A DNA stretch of 21,226 nucleotides from Actinomycetes bacterium (GCA_023389745.1 JAEWED010000029.1:1-21226), one strand, 5' to 3'. Positions 6,552 through 14,221 are shown, counted from the stretch's first letter. Numbers and translations: made by a program. The notes: generated by a model not told the origin, from the sequence alone.

Positions 6552-6866
6552 ATGTCCGTCGACGACGTGTTCGGTGTCACCGTGGAGGGTTCGGTCATCT
6601 CGTTGACCGGCGATCTCGACGCACACACCGCGCCCCAACTCGACGAGGCGGTGGATGCCGCCCTCGCAGCAGGCGACGGCGACCTCGTCCTCGAGATGGA
6701 GTCCGTCGGCTTCGTCGACTCCAGCGGTCTCCGGTCGATGATCCGGGCGCGCAACGACGGCGGCCCCGAGCGGAAGGTCGTGATCCGCCGTCCGAGCCCC
6801 GCCACCCTGCGTCTGCTGGAAGTGACGGGCATGACCGAGCACTTCGTGATCGAAGGCGCTTCGTGA
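6552..6866 (+). CDS. Anti-sigma factor antagonist (STAS domain, RsbV-like)
   Basis: A 104-residue single STAS domain, the partner-switch antagonist that, when unphosphorylated, binds the anti-sigma factor and frees sigma. Visible are the N-terminal strand FGVTVEGSVISLTGDLDAHT, the core LVLEMESVGFVDSSGLRSM, and IRRPSPATLRLLEVTGM near the end. S58 in DSSG occupies the position phosphorylated in Bacillus SpoIIAA; S57 precedes it. The ATG at 6552 was chosen because GGAGG lies at 6540-6544 with 7-base spacing and the domain starts at once; in-frame ATGs further upstream lack this. Its TGA overlaps the GTG of the next gene by four bases (GTGA), linking antagonist and anti-sigma translation. Confidence 0.92.
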   Translation: MSVDDVFGVTVEGSVISLTGDLDAHTAPQLDEAVDAALAAGDGDLVLEMESVGFVDSSGLRSMIRARNDGGPERKVVIRRPSPATLRLLEVTGMTEHFVIEGAS

Positions 6867-7315
6867 GCGACGCTCCTGGAATGGATCAGGCCGACAGCGG
6901 CGAGTACGTCCGCCTCGACGTCCCGGCGACCACCGAGCAGCTCCGGCTCGTCCGGTTGGTCGTCGTCGGTCTGGCCACCTCGCACGGCGCCGACGTCGAC
7001 GACCTCGAGGACCTGCGGATCGCCACCGGCGAGATCTGCGCCCACCTGGTCACCCACGCCGCCCCCCACGCCAGGCTCGCGGTCGTCGCATCGATCGACG
7101 ACGCCGAGCCGTCGCTCGTCCGCGTCAGAGCGACCATCGAGGGAGCCACCACCCCCGGGTCGATCGAGGAGCTCGACGAGCTGAGCGAGATGGTGCTCGC
7201 GACCACCACCCGCTCGTTCGGCGTCGAGGCGTCGGCGCAGTCGAACCTCGCCTGGTTCGAGCGCGCCGTGCACGTGCCCTCGGAACCTCTCGGTGGCCGT
7301 CGACCCGATGCCTGA
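6863..7315 (+). CDS. RsbW-like anti-sigma factor with degenerate ATP site
   Basis: A 150-residue protein between the antagonist and sigma genes, the usual place of the SigB/SigF anti-sigma factor. LRLVRLVVVGLATSHG, then DVDDLEDLRIATGEICAHLVTHA, is the first part of the RsbW/UsfX fold. In the N-box the expected Asn is His (E57...H61...H65), and no Gly-rich G-box is visible before the end (SFGVEASAQSNLAWFERAV). It may therefore bind sigma without efficient kinase activity; other actinobacterial members also lose this Asn, to my recollection. GTG start at 6863 overlaps the STAS stop. The C-terminus overlaps the sigma gene by 23 bases if that gene starts at 7293. Confidence 0.82.
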   Translation: MSDAPGMDQADSGEYVRLDVPATTEQLRLVRLVVVGLATSHGADVDDLEDLRIATGEICAHLVTHAAPHARLAVVASIDDAEPSLVRVRATIEGATTPGSIEELDELSEMVLATTTRSFGVEASAQSNLAWFERAVHVPSEPLGGRRPDA

Positions 7316-8072
7316 ACCTCGCGACGCCAAGGCGGACGCCGAGAACCTGGCCCTCTTCGAGCAGTACAAGGCCACCGGCGCGGTCCGGCTCCGCAACGAG
7401 CTCGTCGTGCGCCACCGCACGGTCGCCGAAGCCGTCGCGCGCCGGTTCTCCGGTCGGGGCGAGCCGCTCGAGGACCTCACGCAGGTCGCTCACTTCGCGC
7501 TGATCCGCGCGGTGGAGCGCTACGACCCCGAGCGCGGCGTGCCCTTCGTCGGCTTCGCGGTGCCGACGATCCTCGGGGAGCTCAAGCGCCACTTCCGTGA
7601 TCGCACCTGGAGCGGCACGGTGTCACGCTCGGTCAAGGAGCTGTTGCCGCGGGTCCGCGCCGCGACGGAGTCCATCGAGATGGAGACCGGTGCCAGCGCG
7701 ACGCCGGCGCAGGTCGCCGAGCACCTCGGTGTCGACATCGAGCAGGTGATCGAGGCGCTCGACGCCGGCCGGTCGTACAAGGCGAGCTCGCTGTCGACCC
7801 CCGGTCCGAGCGGTGGCACCCCGATGGGCGACCGGATCGTCGCCCGTGAGGACGGCATCGGCGCCTCGGTGGACCGCGTCCTCGTCGAGTCGCTGCTCGA
7901 GCAGCTCGACGACCGCGGTCGACGCATCGTCGAGCTGCGCTTCTACGGCGAGATGAGCCAGGACGCGATCGCCCAGGAGCTCGGCATCTCGCAGATGCAC
8001 GTCTCCCGGCTGCTGCGGCGAGCCCTCGAGCAGCTCTCCGAGATCGCACGTCAGGCCGAGGAGCCGGACTGA
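7293..8072 (+). CDS. SigB/SigF/SigG-family sigma factor
   Basis: Group 3 general-stress sigma factor, 259 residues (Mycobacterium SigF is about 261). Region 2 spans about 30-95: LRNELVVRHRTVAEAVARRF, EPLEDLTQVAHFALIRAVERYDP and the -10 recognition stretch VPFVGFAVPTILGELKRHFRD. Region 3 (about 105-155) includes VAEHLGVDIEQVIEAL. Region 4 (about 195-255) has RRIVELRFYGEMSQDAIAQE and the helix-turn-helix LGISQMHVSRLLRRAL. The start is uncertain: GTG at 7293, or ATG at 7308 (254 residues), which overlaps the anti-sigma TGA; neither has a strong ribosome binding site. It is the last gene of the antagonist/anti-sigma/sigma set. A promoter matching this sigma class lies upstream of csbD, about 700 bases downstream. 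Confidence 0.93.
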   Translation: MAVDPMPEPRDAKADAENLALFEQYKATGAVRLRNELVVRHRTVAEAVARRFSGRGEPLEDLTQVAHFALIRAVERYDPERGVPFVGFAVPTILGELKRHFRDRTWSGTVSRSVKELLPRVRAATESIEMETGASATPAQVAEHLGVDIEQVIEALDAGRSYKASSLSTPGPSGGTPMGDRIVAREDGIGASVDRVLVESLLEQLDDRGRRIVELRFYGEMSQDAIAQELGISQMHVSRLLRRALEQLSEIARQAEEPD

Positions 8073-8121
8073 TCCCGACGTCCGTGGCGCGGCCCGACCC
8101 GGCCCGTCGCGCTGCATCGCC

Positions 8122-8143
8122 ATCGCCGCATCGACGCGGCGAT
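8122..8143 (+). terminator. Hairpin downstream of the sigma gene
   Basis: ATCGCCGC (8122-8129) and GCGGCGAT (8136-8143) form a perfect 8-base stem with a 6-base loop, 49 bases after the sigma stop and 16 before the next start. There is no T run; a weak terminator or chance are both possible. Confidence 0.35.
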
Positions 8144-8159
8144 CGGGCAGACTGATCAG

Positions 8160-8534
8160 GTGACACCCACCGAAGCACTCGAGGCCGTGCGTGCTGCGGC
8201 GCTGCGGCTCCCGGAGGCCAGCGAGCGGCTCAGCCACGGGGCCCCGACCTTCTTCGTGCGGAACAAGACGTCGTACGTGATGTTCCACGACGACCACCAC
8301 GGCGACGGGCGGCTCGCCATCTGGTGCGCCGCGCCGCCGGGTGTCCAGACGCTGATGGTGGACGAGGACCCGGTGAGGTTCTTCGTGCCCGCCTACGTCG
8401 GCCACCGAGGCTGGCTCGGTGTGCGCCTCGACGTCGACGCGGATCGGGACGAGGTCGATCGGATCATCGAGGACGCCTACCGAACCGTGGCGCCCAAGCG
8501 TCTGGTCGCCGCGCTCGACGACCAGACGCCATGA
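8160..8534 (+). CDS. YjbR/MmcQ-family (CyaY-like fold) protein
   Basis: A 124-residue cytoplasmic protein of the YjbR/MmcQ family, whose members have a CyaY-like fold and a suggested DNA-binding role; the cellular function is not established. The signature is seen in order: LRLPEASERLSHGAPTFFV near 16-34, SYVMFHDDHHGDGRLAIWC, PGVQTLMVDEDPVRFFVPAYVG and GHRGWLGVRLD, then DEVDRIIEDAYRTVAPKRL. Length matches the family. The GTG at 8160 is the only reasonable start. It follows the sigma gene on the same strand after a hairpin and is convergent with csbD, whose stop is 16 bases away. Confidence 0.85.
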   Translation: MTPTEALEAVRAAALRLPEASERLSHGAPTFFVRNKTSYVMFHDDHHGDGRLAIWCAAPPGVQTLMVDEDPVRFFVPAYVGHRGWLGVRLDVDADRDEVDRIIEDAYRTVAPKRLVAALDDQTP

Positions 8535-8550
8535 CGGCCGACTCGGTCGA

Positions 8551-8718
8551 TCAGTCCTTGTGGAGCTTGTCCTTGACGGCGTCCACCGCTCCCTCGACCT
8601 TGTCCTTGATCGCGCCGGACGCTCGGTCGACCCTGCCCTCGTTCTTGAGGTCGTCGTCGTCGGTCAGGCTGCCGGCGGCTTCCTTGATCCGACCCTTCGC
8701 ATCATCGGTGTTCGGCAT
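8551..8718 (-). CDS. csbD: CsbD-family general stress protein
   Basis: A 55-residue, highly charged, Lys/Asp/Gly/Ala-rich protein. It opens MPNTDDAKGRIKEAAGSL, continues LKNEGRVDRASGAIKDKVEG and ends AVDAVKDKLHKD, the typical CsbD pattern of repeated GRxxxAxG and helical K/D heptads. Its biochemical role is unknown; in Bacillus subtilis csbD belongs to the SigB regulon. The ATG at 8718 has GAGGAG on the minus strand (plus 8724-8729) with 5-base spacing, an excellent site. A SigB/SigF-type promoter lies just upstream at 8750-8777, matching the sigma gene nearby. Divergent from the PsiE-like gene and convergent with the YjbR gene. Confidence 0.92.
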   Translation of the reverse strand: MPNTDDAKGRIKEAAGSLTDDDDLKNEGRVDRASGAIKDKVEGAVDAVKDKLHKD

Positions 8719-8749
8719 GTTCACTCCTCGGTCGTGTTCGACCAGTCCG

Positions 8750-8777
8750 GTTCCCGACGCCGCCGCGGGGCCAAACC
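8750..8777 (-). promoter_or_regulatory. SigB/SigF-type promoter for csbD
   Basis: On the minus strand GGTTTG (plus 8772-8777) is followed after exactly 16 bases by GGGAAC (plus 8750-8755). The mycobacterial SigF consensus is GGTTTC-N16-GGGTAT, and the Bacillus SigB consensus is similar. Transcription would start near 8743, leaving a leader of about 25 bases that includes the GAGGAG site of csbD. GTTT is rare in this GC-rich window, which adds weight. The -10 matches at GGG and the first A only. Confidence 0.6.
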
Positions 8778-8879
8778 CGCCGAGGGGTCGCCGCGTGAGT
8801 CGTCGCTCAGGCGAGACCGGTCCCCCGGAACGATCGCCACAACGGTCACGATGAGGGCGCAGCTGCCGACGGAGAGACG

Positions 8880-9500
8880 ATGAGCGAGACCAACGAGCGC
8901 GAGGAGCGCGACCGCCAGGAGCGACACAAGCTGGAGCGCGAACGCCGTGTCTCGGACCTCGAGGTCGCCGAGGCGAAGCTGCGGAGCTGGTCGCTCGCGA
9001 AGCGGGGCGACAGCATCATCGAGTTCGTCGAGCTGCTGATCTACGCCGGCGTGTCGGTGGTGCTGGTCATCGGTGCGCTCGCACTGCTCGGCGACTCGGC
9101 GAAGACGTTCCTCGAGACGCTCGACCAGGGCGTGCTGCGGGCCGCGACGCAGATGCTGAGCGTGCTGCTCCTGGTCTTCGTCTTCGTCGAGCTGCTCGGA
9201 GCCGTGCGCACGACGATCCGCGAGCGCCGACTGGTCGCCGAGCCGTTCCTGCTCGTCGGCATCATCGCGGCGATCAAGGAGATCGTCCTGGTCGCCGGCA
9301 CCCAACGCAGCGACGAGGTCACCCCGCAGCTCTTCCGCGACGCGATGGTCGAGGTCGGTGTCCTGTCGCTCGTCGTGCTCGTCCTCGCGATCGCGACCCT
9401 GCTCCTGCGGTCGAAGGCGCCCGCCGACCGGGGTCGCCCGCCGGTGCTCGACGACCGCACCGCCGATCGCGTGCTGGCCCGCGACACCGAACAGGCCTGA
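8880..9500 (+). CDS. PsiE-like phosphate-starvation-inducible family membrane protein
   Basis: A 206-residue integral membrane protein. The first 43 residues are a highly charged Glu/Arg helix (MSETNEREERDRQERH...), probably cytoplasmic and coiled-coil. Four hydrophobic segments follow, near 46-68, 84-105, 117-140 and 160-180. The segment around EPFLLVGIIAAIKEIVLV is the part that most resembles PsiE, a family of unknown biochemical function. GGAGAG lies a few bases before the ATG at 8880. It is divergent from csbD across 161 bases, and only 5 bases separate its stop from the GTG of the next gene, so the two are probably cotranscribed. Confidence 0.72.
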   Translation: MSETNEREERDRQERHKLERERRVSDLEVAEAKLRSWSLAKRGDSIIEFVELLIYAGVSVVLVIGALALLGDSAKTFLETLDQGVLRAATQMLSVLLLVFVFVELLGAVRTTIRERRLVAEPFLLVGIIAAIKEIVLVAGTQRSDEVTPQLFRDAMVEVGVLSLVVLVLAIATLLLRSKAPADRGRPPVLDDRTADRVLARDTEQA

Positions 9501-9505
9501 CCCGG

Positions 9506-11119
9506 GTGGACGTGCCGACGACCGCTCCCTGGCCGACCACCTACTCCACCGGCGGGCTTGTCGCGTCGGTCGACCACCTCGCCTCGGCAGCGGGCGCACA
9601 GCTGCTCGCCGCGGGCGGCAGCGCGGCCGACGCCGCGATCGCCGCCTCGGCGGTGCTCGCGGTGACCAGCCCGCACTACTGCGGCATCGGCGGTGATCTG
9701 TTCGCGCTCGTGCACGACGGCACCGGCCCACCCGAGGTGCTCGATGCCGCGGGACGCGCCGGTTCTGGCGCAGACCCCCGACGCCTGCGCGACGCGGGCC
9801 ACACGTCGATCCCGGTGCGGGGCGACGTCGCCGCGGCACCCGTGCCCGGCTGCGTCGACGGCTGGGTCGAGCTGCACGCCCGCTTCGGCCGTCGCCCGTT
9901 CGCCGAGGTGCTGGCACCCGCCGTGCGCCTCGCCGCCGACGGGTTCCCGACCGCGCCGATCCTGTCGTTCATGCTGCACACCCTCGAGGTGACCGACGGC
10001 TGTGACGAGCTGACCTCGGTCCGCCCCGAACCGGGCGAGCGTCTGGTGCGACCCGAGCTCGCGGCGACGCTCGCTGCGATCGCGGAGCAGGGTCGTGACG
10101 GCTTCTACGGCGGACGTTTCGGCCGAGTGCTGGTCGAGCTCGGTGCCGGTGAGTACACCGACGAGGACCTGGCCGAGTCACAGGCCCGATGGGTCGAACC
10201 GCTCGGACTGCGTGTGTGGGGCCACGACCTGTGGACCCCACCGCCGACATCGCAGGGCTATCTGGCGATCACCTCGGCGCGCATCGCCGAGCTGTGCGGC
10301 CTCGCCCCCGACGGGCACCTCGATCCGTCCGACCCGGCCTGGGTGCACCTGCTCGTCGAGGCGTCGCGACTCGCCGGCCACGACCGCGAGGACGTGCTCC
10401 ACGACCGGGCCGACGGCGCGGCGCTGCTCGACGACCGGCGGCTGCGAGCGCGCGCGGACCGCTTCGATCCCGACGGCTTGTCGGCGGCCCGAGGTCCCGA
10501 CGCGGGTGGCGGCACGATGTACCTGTGCGCGGTGGACGCCTCGGGAATGGGCGTCAGCCTGATCCAGTCGAACGCCAAGGACTTCGGGTGCCACGTGGCG
10601 GTGCCGGGCACGGGCGTGCTGCTGCACAACCGCGGCATCGGATTCACCCTCGAGCCCGGGCACCCCGCCGAGTACGGGCCGCGACGCCGTCCGCCGCACA
10701 CGCTCGCACCTGCGCTGATCACCCGGCCCGACGGCACGCTGCGCGCCGTGCTCGGCACCATGGGCGGCGACTCCCAACCGCAGGTGGTGCTCCAGATGGC
10801 GGCTCGCCTGATCGTCGAGGGACAGGAGGCAGGTGACGTGATCGACGCGCCGCGCTTCGTGCTGGCCCCCGGGGCCGGTTCCGAGGGGACCGGGTTCGAC
10901 ACCTGGGCCGACGTCGCCGAGCAGGTCGTCCGTGTCGAGGCGCACGCACCGCAGGCGTGGAGCTCCGGGCTGCAGCGCCTCGGTCACTCGGTCGAGGTCG
11001 CCGGCGTCGACCCCGCAGGGTTCGGCCACGCCCAGCTCATCGAGGTGCGCGACGACGGTGTGCTCGCCGGCGCTGCGGATCCGCGCTCGATGTCGGGCGC
11101 CGCGGTCGCCACGCCGTAG
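9506..11119 (+). CDS. Gamma-glutamyltransferase-family Ntn hydrolase (proenzyme)
   Basis: A 537-residue member of the gamma-glutamyltransferase/cephalosporin acylase-like family, made as one chain that cleaves itself before a threonine nucleophile. N-terminal landmarks are LASAAGAQLLAAGGSAADAAIAA, CGIGGDLFALVHDG and AAPVPGCVDGWVELHARFG. The probable nucleophile is T337 in GGGTMYLCAVD, where classical enzymes have T-T-H. Next come VSLIQSN, TGVLLHNRGIGFTLEPGHP, RRPPHTLAPAL and GTMGGDSQPQVVLQ, all family blocks. No signal peptide is visible, so it is probably cytoplasmic and the substrate may not be glutathione. The GTG at 9506 lies 5 bases after the PsiE-like stop. The gene converges on the P450 locus with 26 bases between. 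Confidence 0.9.
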   Translation: MDVPTTAPWPTTYSTGGLVASVDHLASAAGAQLLAAGGSAADAAIAASAVLAVTSPHYCGIGGDLFALVHDGTGPPEVLDAAGRAGSGADPRRLRDAGHTSIPVRGDVAAAPVPGCVDGWVELHARFGRRPFAEVLAPAVRLAADGFPTAPILSFMLHTLEVTDGCDELTSVRPEPGERLVRPELAATLAAIAEQGRDGFYGGRFGRVLVELGAGEYTDEDLAESQARWVEPLGLRVWGHDLWTPPPTSQGYLAITSARIAELCGLAPDGHLDPSDPAWVHLLVEASRLAGHDREDVLHDRADGAALLDDRRLRARADRFDPDGLSAARGPDAGGGTMYLCAVDASGMGVSLIQSNAKDFGCHVAVPGTGVLLHNRGIGFTLEPGHPAEYGPRRRPPHTLAPALITRPDGTLRAVLGTMGGDSQPQVVLQMAARLIVEGQEAGDVIDAPRFVLAPGAGSEGTGFDTWADVAEQVVRVEAHAPQAWSSGLQRLGHSVEVAGVDPAGFGHAQLIEVRDDGVLAGAADPRSMSGAAVATP

Positions 11120-11145
11120 CGGTCGGCGCCACGCCGCGGCGCAGC

Positions 11146-12395
11146 TCAGACCAGTCGGGTCAGCGTGACCGGCATGTGCCGGTAGCCCGCGTGCTTGTTG
11201 GACCGGGTCCGCTCGATCGGCCCGGCGAGCTCGATCGACGCGACCGAGTCGAGCAGCTGTTCGAGCACCAGGCGGATCTCCACCCGTGCCAGGTTCGATC
11301 CCAGACAGAAGTGGCTGCCGATCCCGAAGCTCAGCTGCGGGTTCGGCGAGCGGTGGATGTCGAAACGTCGGGGCTCGTCGAAGACCCGCTCGTCGAAGTT
11401 CGCCGCCTGCCACCACAGCACGACCTTGTCGCCGGCGCGGATGGTCGTGCCGTGCAGCTCGACGTCCTCGGTCGCGGTGCGCCGGTTGTAGATCGTCGCC
11501 GACGTCCAGCGCAGGATCTCCTCGATCGCGGAGGGCAGCAGCGACCGGTCGGCCCGCAGCGCCTCCCAGTCGTCGGGGCGGTCCATGAGGGCGAGCACTC
11601 CACCGGCGATCGAGTTGCGGGTGGTCTCGCTCCCCGCGGCCACCAGCAACGAGAAGAACATCTGCTGCTCGAGCTCGCTCAGCGGCCCGCCCGGTCCCGC
11701 CTCGGGTGGCAGCTCCGCGGTGGCGATGATCGACGAGATGTCGTCGCCGGGGCAACGACGTTTCTCGGCGAAGAGGCCGGCGAGTACTCGAAGAGCTTGG
11801 CGCTGGCCTGCTGGGTCCGTTCCGAGAACTCGCCGGGGTTGCGGTCGTCGTAGTCCAGCGTCGTGTCGGCCCACTCGAGGAAGAAGTGTCGATCGTCCTG
11901 CGACACACCGAGCAACGACGCGATCGCCTGCAGCGGCAGCTCGGCCGCGATGTCGACGAGGAAGTCGATCGAGCCGCGGGCGAGCGCGTCGTCGACGATC
12001 ACCGCGCAGCGCTGTGCGAGCAGCGACTCGATCTCGCGCAGGCGCTTCGGACTGACTGACGGCGTGACCAGGCGACGGACCGCGTGGTGCCGGGCACCGT
12101 CGGTCATGTTGAGCAGCACACCCGCGGCGAAGCCTCGTGGCAGGTCCTCGATCAGGGTGCCGCCGCCCTCCCTGGGACCGCCGCCCTCGGACGAGAACAG
12201 CTCCGGGTGCTTGGCCGCCCACTCGACGTCCGCGTGTCGGGTCAGGCTCCAGAACCCCTCGCCGTCGGGGGTGTGCTCCGTGGGTCGGTTCCAGTGCACC
12301 GGTGCCTGGTCGCGCAGCAGTTGGTACGCCTCCCACGGCGGCCCGTCAGCGAACAGCTCCAGGTCCGTCAGGTCGACGTCGTCCAGCGACAGCAC
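11146..12395 (-). pseudogene. Cytochrome P450 gene with a one-base frameshift
   Basis: Class I bacterial P450. The N-terminal part is read from the GTG at 12395 (GGAGGGG six bases upstream) through FSERTQQASAKLFEY; the rest is in another frame from LAGLFAEKRRCPGDD to the stop at 11146. The frames join at 11784/11785, where adding one G on the plus strand (giving TACCTCGCCGGCCTC on the coding strand) restores one chain of about 416 residues, normal for a P450. All landmarks are intact: HHAVRRLVTPSVSPKRL, the I-helix AGSETT, EEILR (ExxR), and the haem loop FGIGSHFCLGSNLARVE with its Cys ligand. The only defect is that base, so this is either a recent mutation or a sequencing error. The substrate is unknown; SETTRNSIAGG recalls sterol or fatty-acid hydroxylating actinobacterial P450s. 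Confidence 0.88.
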
Positions 12396-12541
12396 TCGGT
12401 TCCCCTCCCGGCAGACAGCGGCGCCGCACGTCCCCGGTGCCGCGCCGTGGCCGCCATCGTGGCACAGCGAGGCGCGGTCCCCGTCGCCCGGTCGGACTCG
12501 AGTCGCCGGTGTCCGACCCGCGCCGAAGGACCCGACACACG

Positions 12542-12547
12542 TACGCT
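12542..12547 (+). promoter_or_regulatory. Candidate -10 element for a leaderless transcript
   Basis: TACGCT fits the actinobacterial TANNNT -10, and exactly six bases separate it from the ATG at 12554. That places the transcription start on the A of the start codon. The lipoprotein gene has no ribosome binding site, consistent with leaderless expression. No convincing -35 is seen. Confidence 0.4.
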
Positions 12548-12553
12548 GAGCAG

Positions 12554-14191
12554 ATGACGCTCGGAGGGGAGGTGTCGTCGGCCCGGAAGCGGCGCGTTCG
12601 ACGCGCGCTGGGTTCGACCCGATGGACGTCGTCCGGGCTCGTCGCGAGCGTGGTGGCGGTGGCCGCCATCGCGACCGCGTGTGGTGACCCGAACGACGAC
12701 CCGGGCGGAGGTGGCAGCGCCGCGGCTGACGACAGCGCCGCCTACCCGTTCGACGTCGGCTACGTCCCCGAGGGGTATCGGCTCTCCGCGATCGGCACCG
12801 GCAACGACGAGCCCGAGTGGGACCCCGAGATGGGTTCCGACCAGCCCTACACCGTCATCGACGTGGACGGCACCACGGTGATCGCCCGCGTCAGCCCGTG
12901 GGAGCCGATGGAGAGCGAGTTCCAGTGGGCGTCGTCATCAGGGGACCACTCGCCCGAGCTGTTCGCACTCGACGACGGTCGCAGCGCTGCATTCGGTGAC
13001 GCCCGGGACGCGATGACGGGCGCCGAGGTGACCACGTGGAACGACCTCGTCGTCGAGGTCGACCGGGGCACCGCACTGGTGGTCGCCGGTGATCTGCCGA
13101 GGGACACGCTCGTCGAGGTCGCCGAGGCGATCGACCCGGCGATCGAGCCCACCGCGGCGCCCGTCGTCGTCGACGTGCCCGACTCGTGGACGGTGCTCGG
13201 TTCCGTGCAGCTCGACGGCGTGGTGGCGATGGCCACCGAGGTGCGGCCACGGACACCCATGGTCCCGGGTCCCGCTGGCGCGTACGCCATCGGCTATGAC
13301 CGGCCGCTCCTGCCCGGCAGCGACGGCGGTCTGGCCGACACCCTCGCGGTGATGACGCTGCCCGGCGGCAGCATCGACCTGGACGCGCTCACGGTGACGC
13401 GGCCCCACGGCGGGGAACTGGTCGATGTGGCCACCGTCGACGTCGGCGGGCGACCCGGCTACTTCACCGACTCCTACGCCCGGTTCGGCGGGCGCGTCCG
13501 CTCACTCGCCACGAGTGGTGAGGACGGTGCGCTGATCGTGGTGACCGCCTCGACCGCGTCGCTCCTCGACGCCGACGAACTGGGCCGTGTCGCCGAGTCG
13601 GTCCGCCGCATCGACGACGACGGGTGGGACCGCGCGATCGCCGACGCGTTCGGCGGTCCGGGTCTGCAGCCCGACGCCGGCGAGGTCGCCGTCGCGACGG
13701 GATCGTTCGGTGAGGTCGACTGGTTGCTGCAGACCAGCACCTACGAGGTCAGCGAGGGCATCGTCGGCGCCACCCCCGGAACGTTCGTGAACGTCGACGA
13801 GTGCCTCAAGCTCTCGACCCGTCAGCGACTCTGCACCCCGGCAGGCTTCGGAGGCTCCGGGGGTTCCATCGCGATCTGGAACACCACTTCCCCGGGGTTC
13901 GACGAGATGGGCGTTCCACCGTTCGTGATGATCACCACGGCCGACCCCGCCGCGGTCGTCGCTCGTCTCAGCACCGGCGGGGAGCTCCACGAGGTCGAGT
14001 TGCACCCCGTCCCGGGAGGCGCCGAGTGGAACGTCGCCGCGGGGATCGCCGCGATCGACGTGCCGCCGGGGATCATCCCGACCTGTCACCCGAACCCGTC
14101 GGAGCTGCCCGAACCTCCCGCCGGCATCTCGACCGGGCGGATCGACCTGCTCGACGAGCAGGGTGCCGTGATCGGCTGCATCGGGATGTGA
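12554..14191 (+). CDS. Large predicted lipoprotein of unknown function
   Basis: A 545-residue secreted protein that I cannot assign. The N-terminus is basic (RKRRVRR at 11-17), followed by a hydrophobic stretch (28-41) ending in the lipobox ATAC, with C43 the likely lipidated residue, then an Asp/Gly/Ala-rich tether. Two similar blocks follow: about 60-195 (VPEGYRL, then GTALVVAGDLPRDTLVEVAEAI) and about 200-360 (then LIVVTASTASLLDADELGRVAESV), resembling repeated DUF4367-like modules. The third part (365-545) holds four cysteines, in DECLKLSTRQRLC, PTCHP and IGCIGM, which may form two disulfides. The ATG at 12554 is chosen because the signal sequence starts there; the open frame upstream overlaps the P450 gene and is rejected. 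Divergent from the P450. Confidence 0.8.
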   Translation: MTLGGEVSSARKRRVRRALGSTRWTSSGLVASVVAVAAIATACGDPNDDPGGGGSAAADDSAAYPFDVGYVPEGYRLSAIGTGNDEPEWDPEMGSDQPYTVIDVDGTTVIARVSPWEPMESEFQWASSSGDHSPELFALDDGRSAAFGDARDAMTGAEVTTWNDLVVEVDRGTALVVAGDLPRDTLVEVAEAIDPAIEPTAAPVVVDVPDSWTVLGSVQLDGVVAMATEVRPRTPMVPGPAGAYAIGYDRPLLPGSDGGLADTLAVMTLPGGSIDLDALTVTRPHGGELVDVATVDVGGRPGYFTDSYARFGGRVRSLATSGEDGALIVVTASTASLLDADELGRVAESVRRIDDDGWDRAIADAFGGPGLQPDAGEVAVATGSFGEVDWLLQTSTYEVSEGIVGATPGTFVNVDECLKLSTRQRLCTPAGFGGSGGSIAIWNTTSPGFDEMGVPPFVMITTADPAAVVARLSTGGELHEVELHPVPGGAEWNVAAGIAAIDVPPGIIPTCHPNPSELPEPPAGISTGRIDLLDEQGAVIGCIGM

Positions 14192-14208
14192 GCGCACCGT
14201 CCCGCTGA

Positions 14209-14221
14209 GGCCCTGGGGGCC
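14209..14221 (+). terminator. Short hairpin between the lipoprotein and mrpA
   Basis: GGCCC (14209-14213) pairs with GGGCC (14217-14221) around TGG, 18 bases after the lipoprotein stop. It is short with no T run; a weak terminator at best. Confidence 0.3.

Noticed and set aside
10178..11908. 576-codon minus-strand frame
   Set aside because: It lies antisense to the gamma-glutamyltransferase gene and over the P450 in a wrong frame; low-complexity Arg/Ala translation.
11146..12395. Programmed frameshift or two separate P450 half-genes
   Set aside because: No slippery heptamer, stem-loop or internal ribosome site at the break, and neither half is a functional unit; a single-base indel is simpler.
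12137..12553. Upstream in-frame extension of the lipoprotein gene
   Set aside because: It overlaps the P450 start on the other strand and would place the signal sequence inside the protein.
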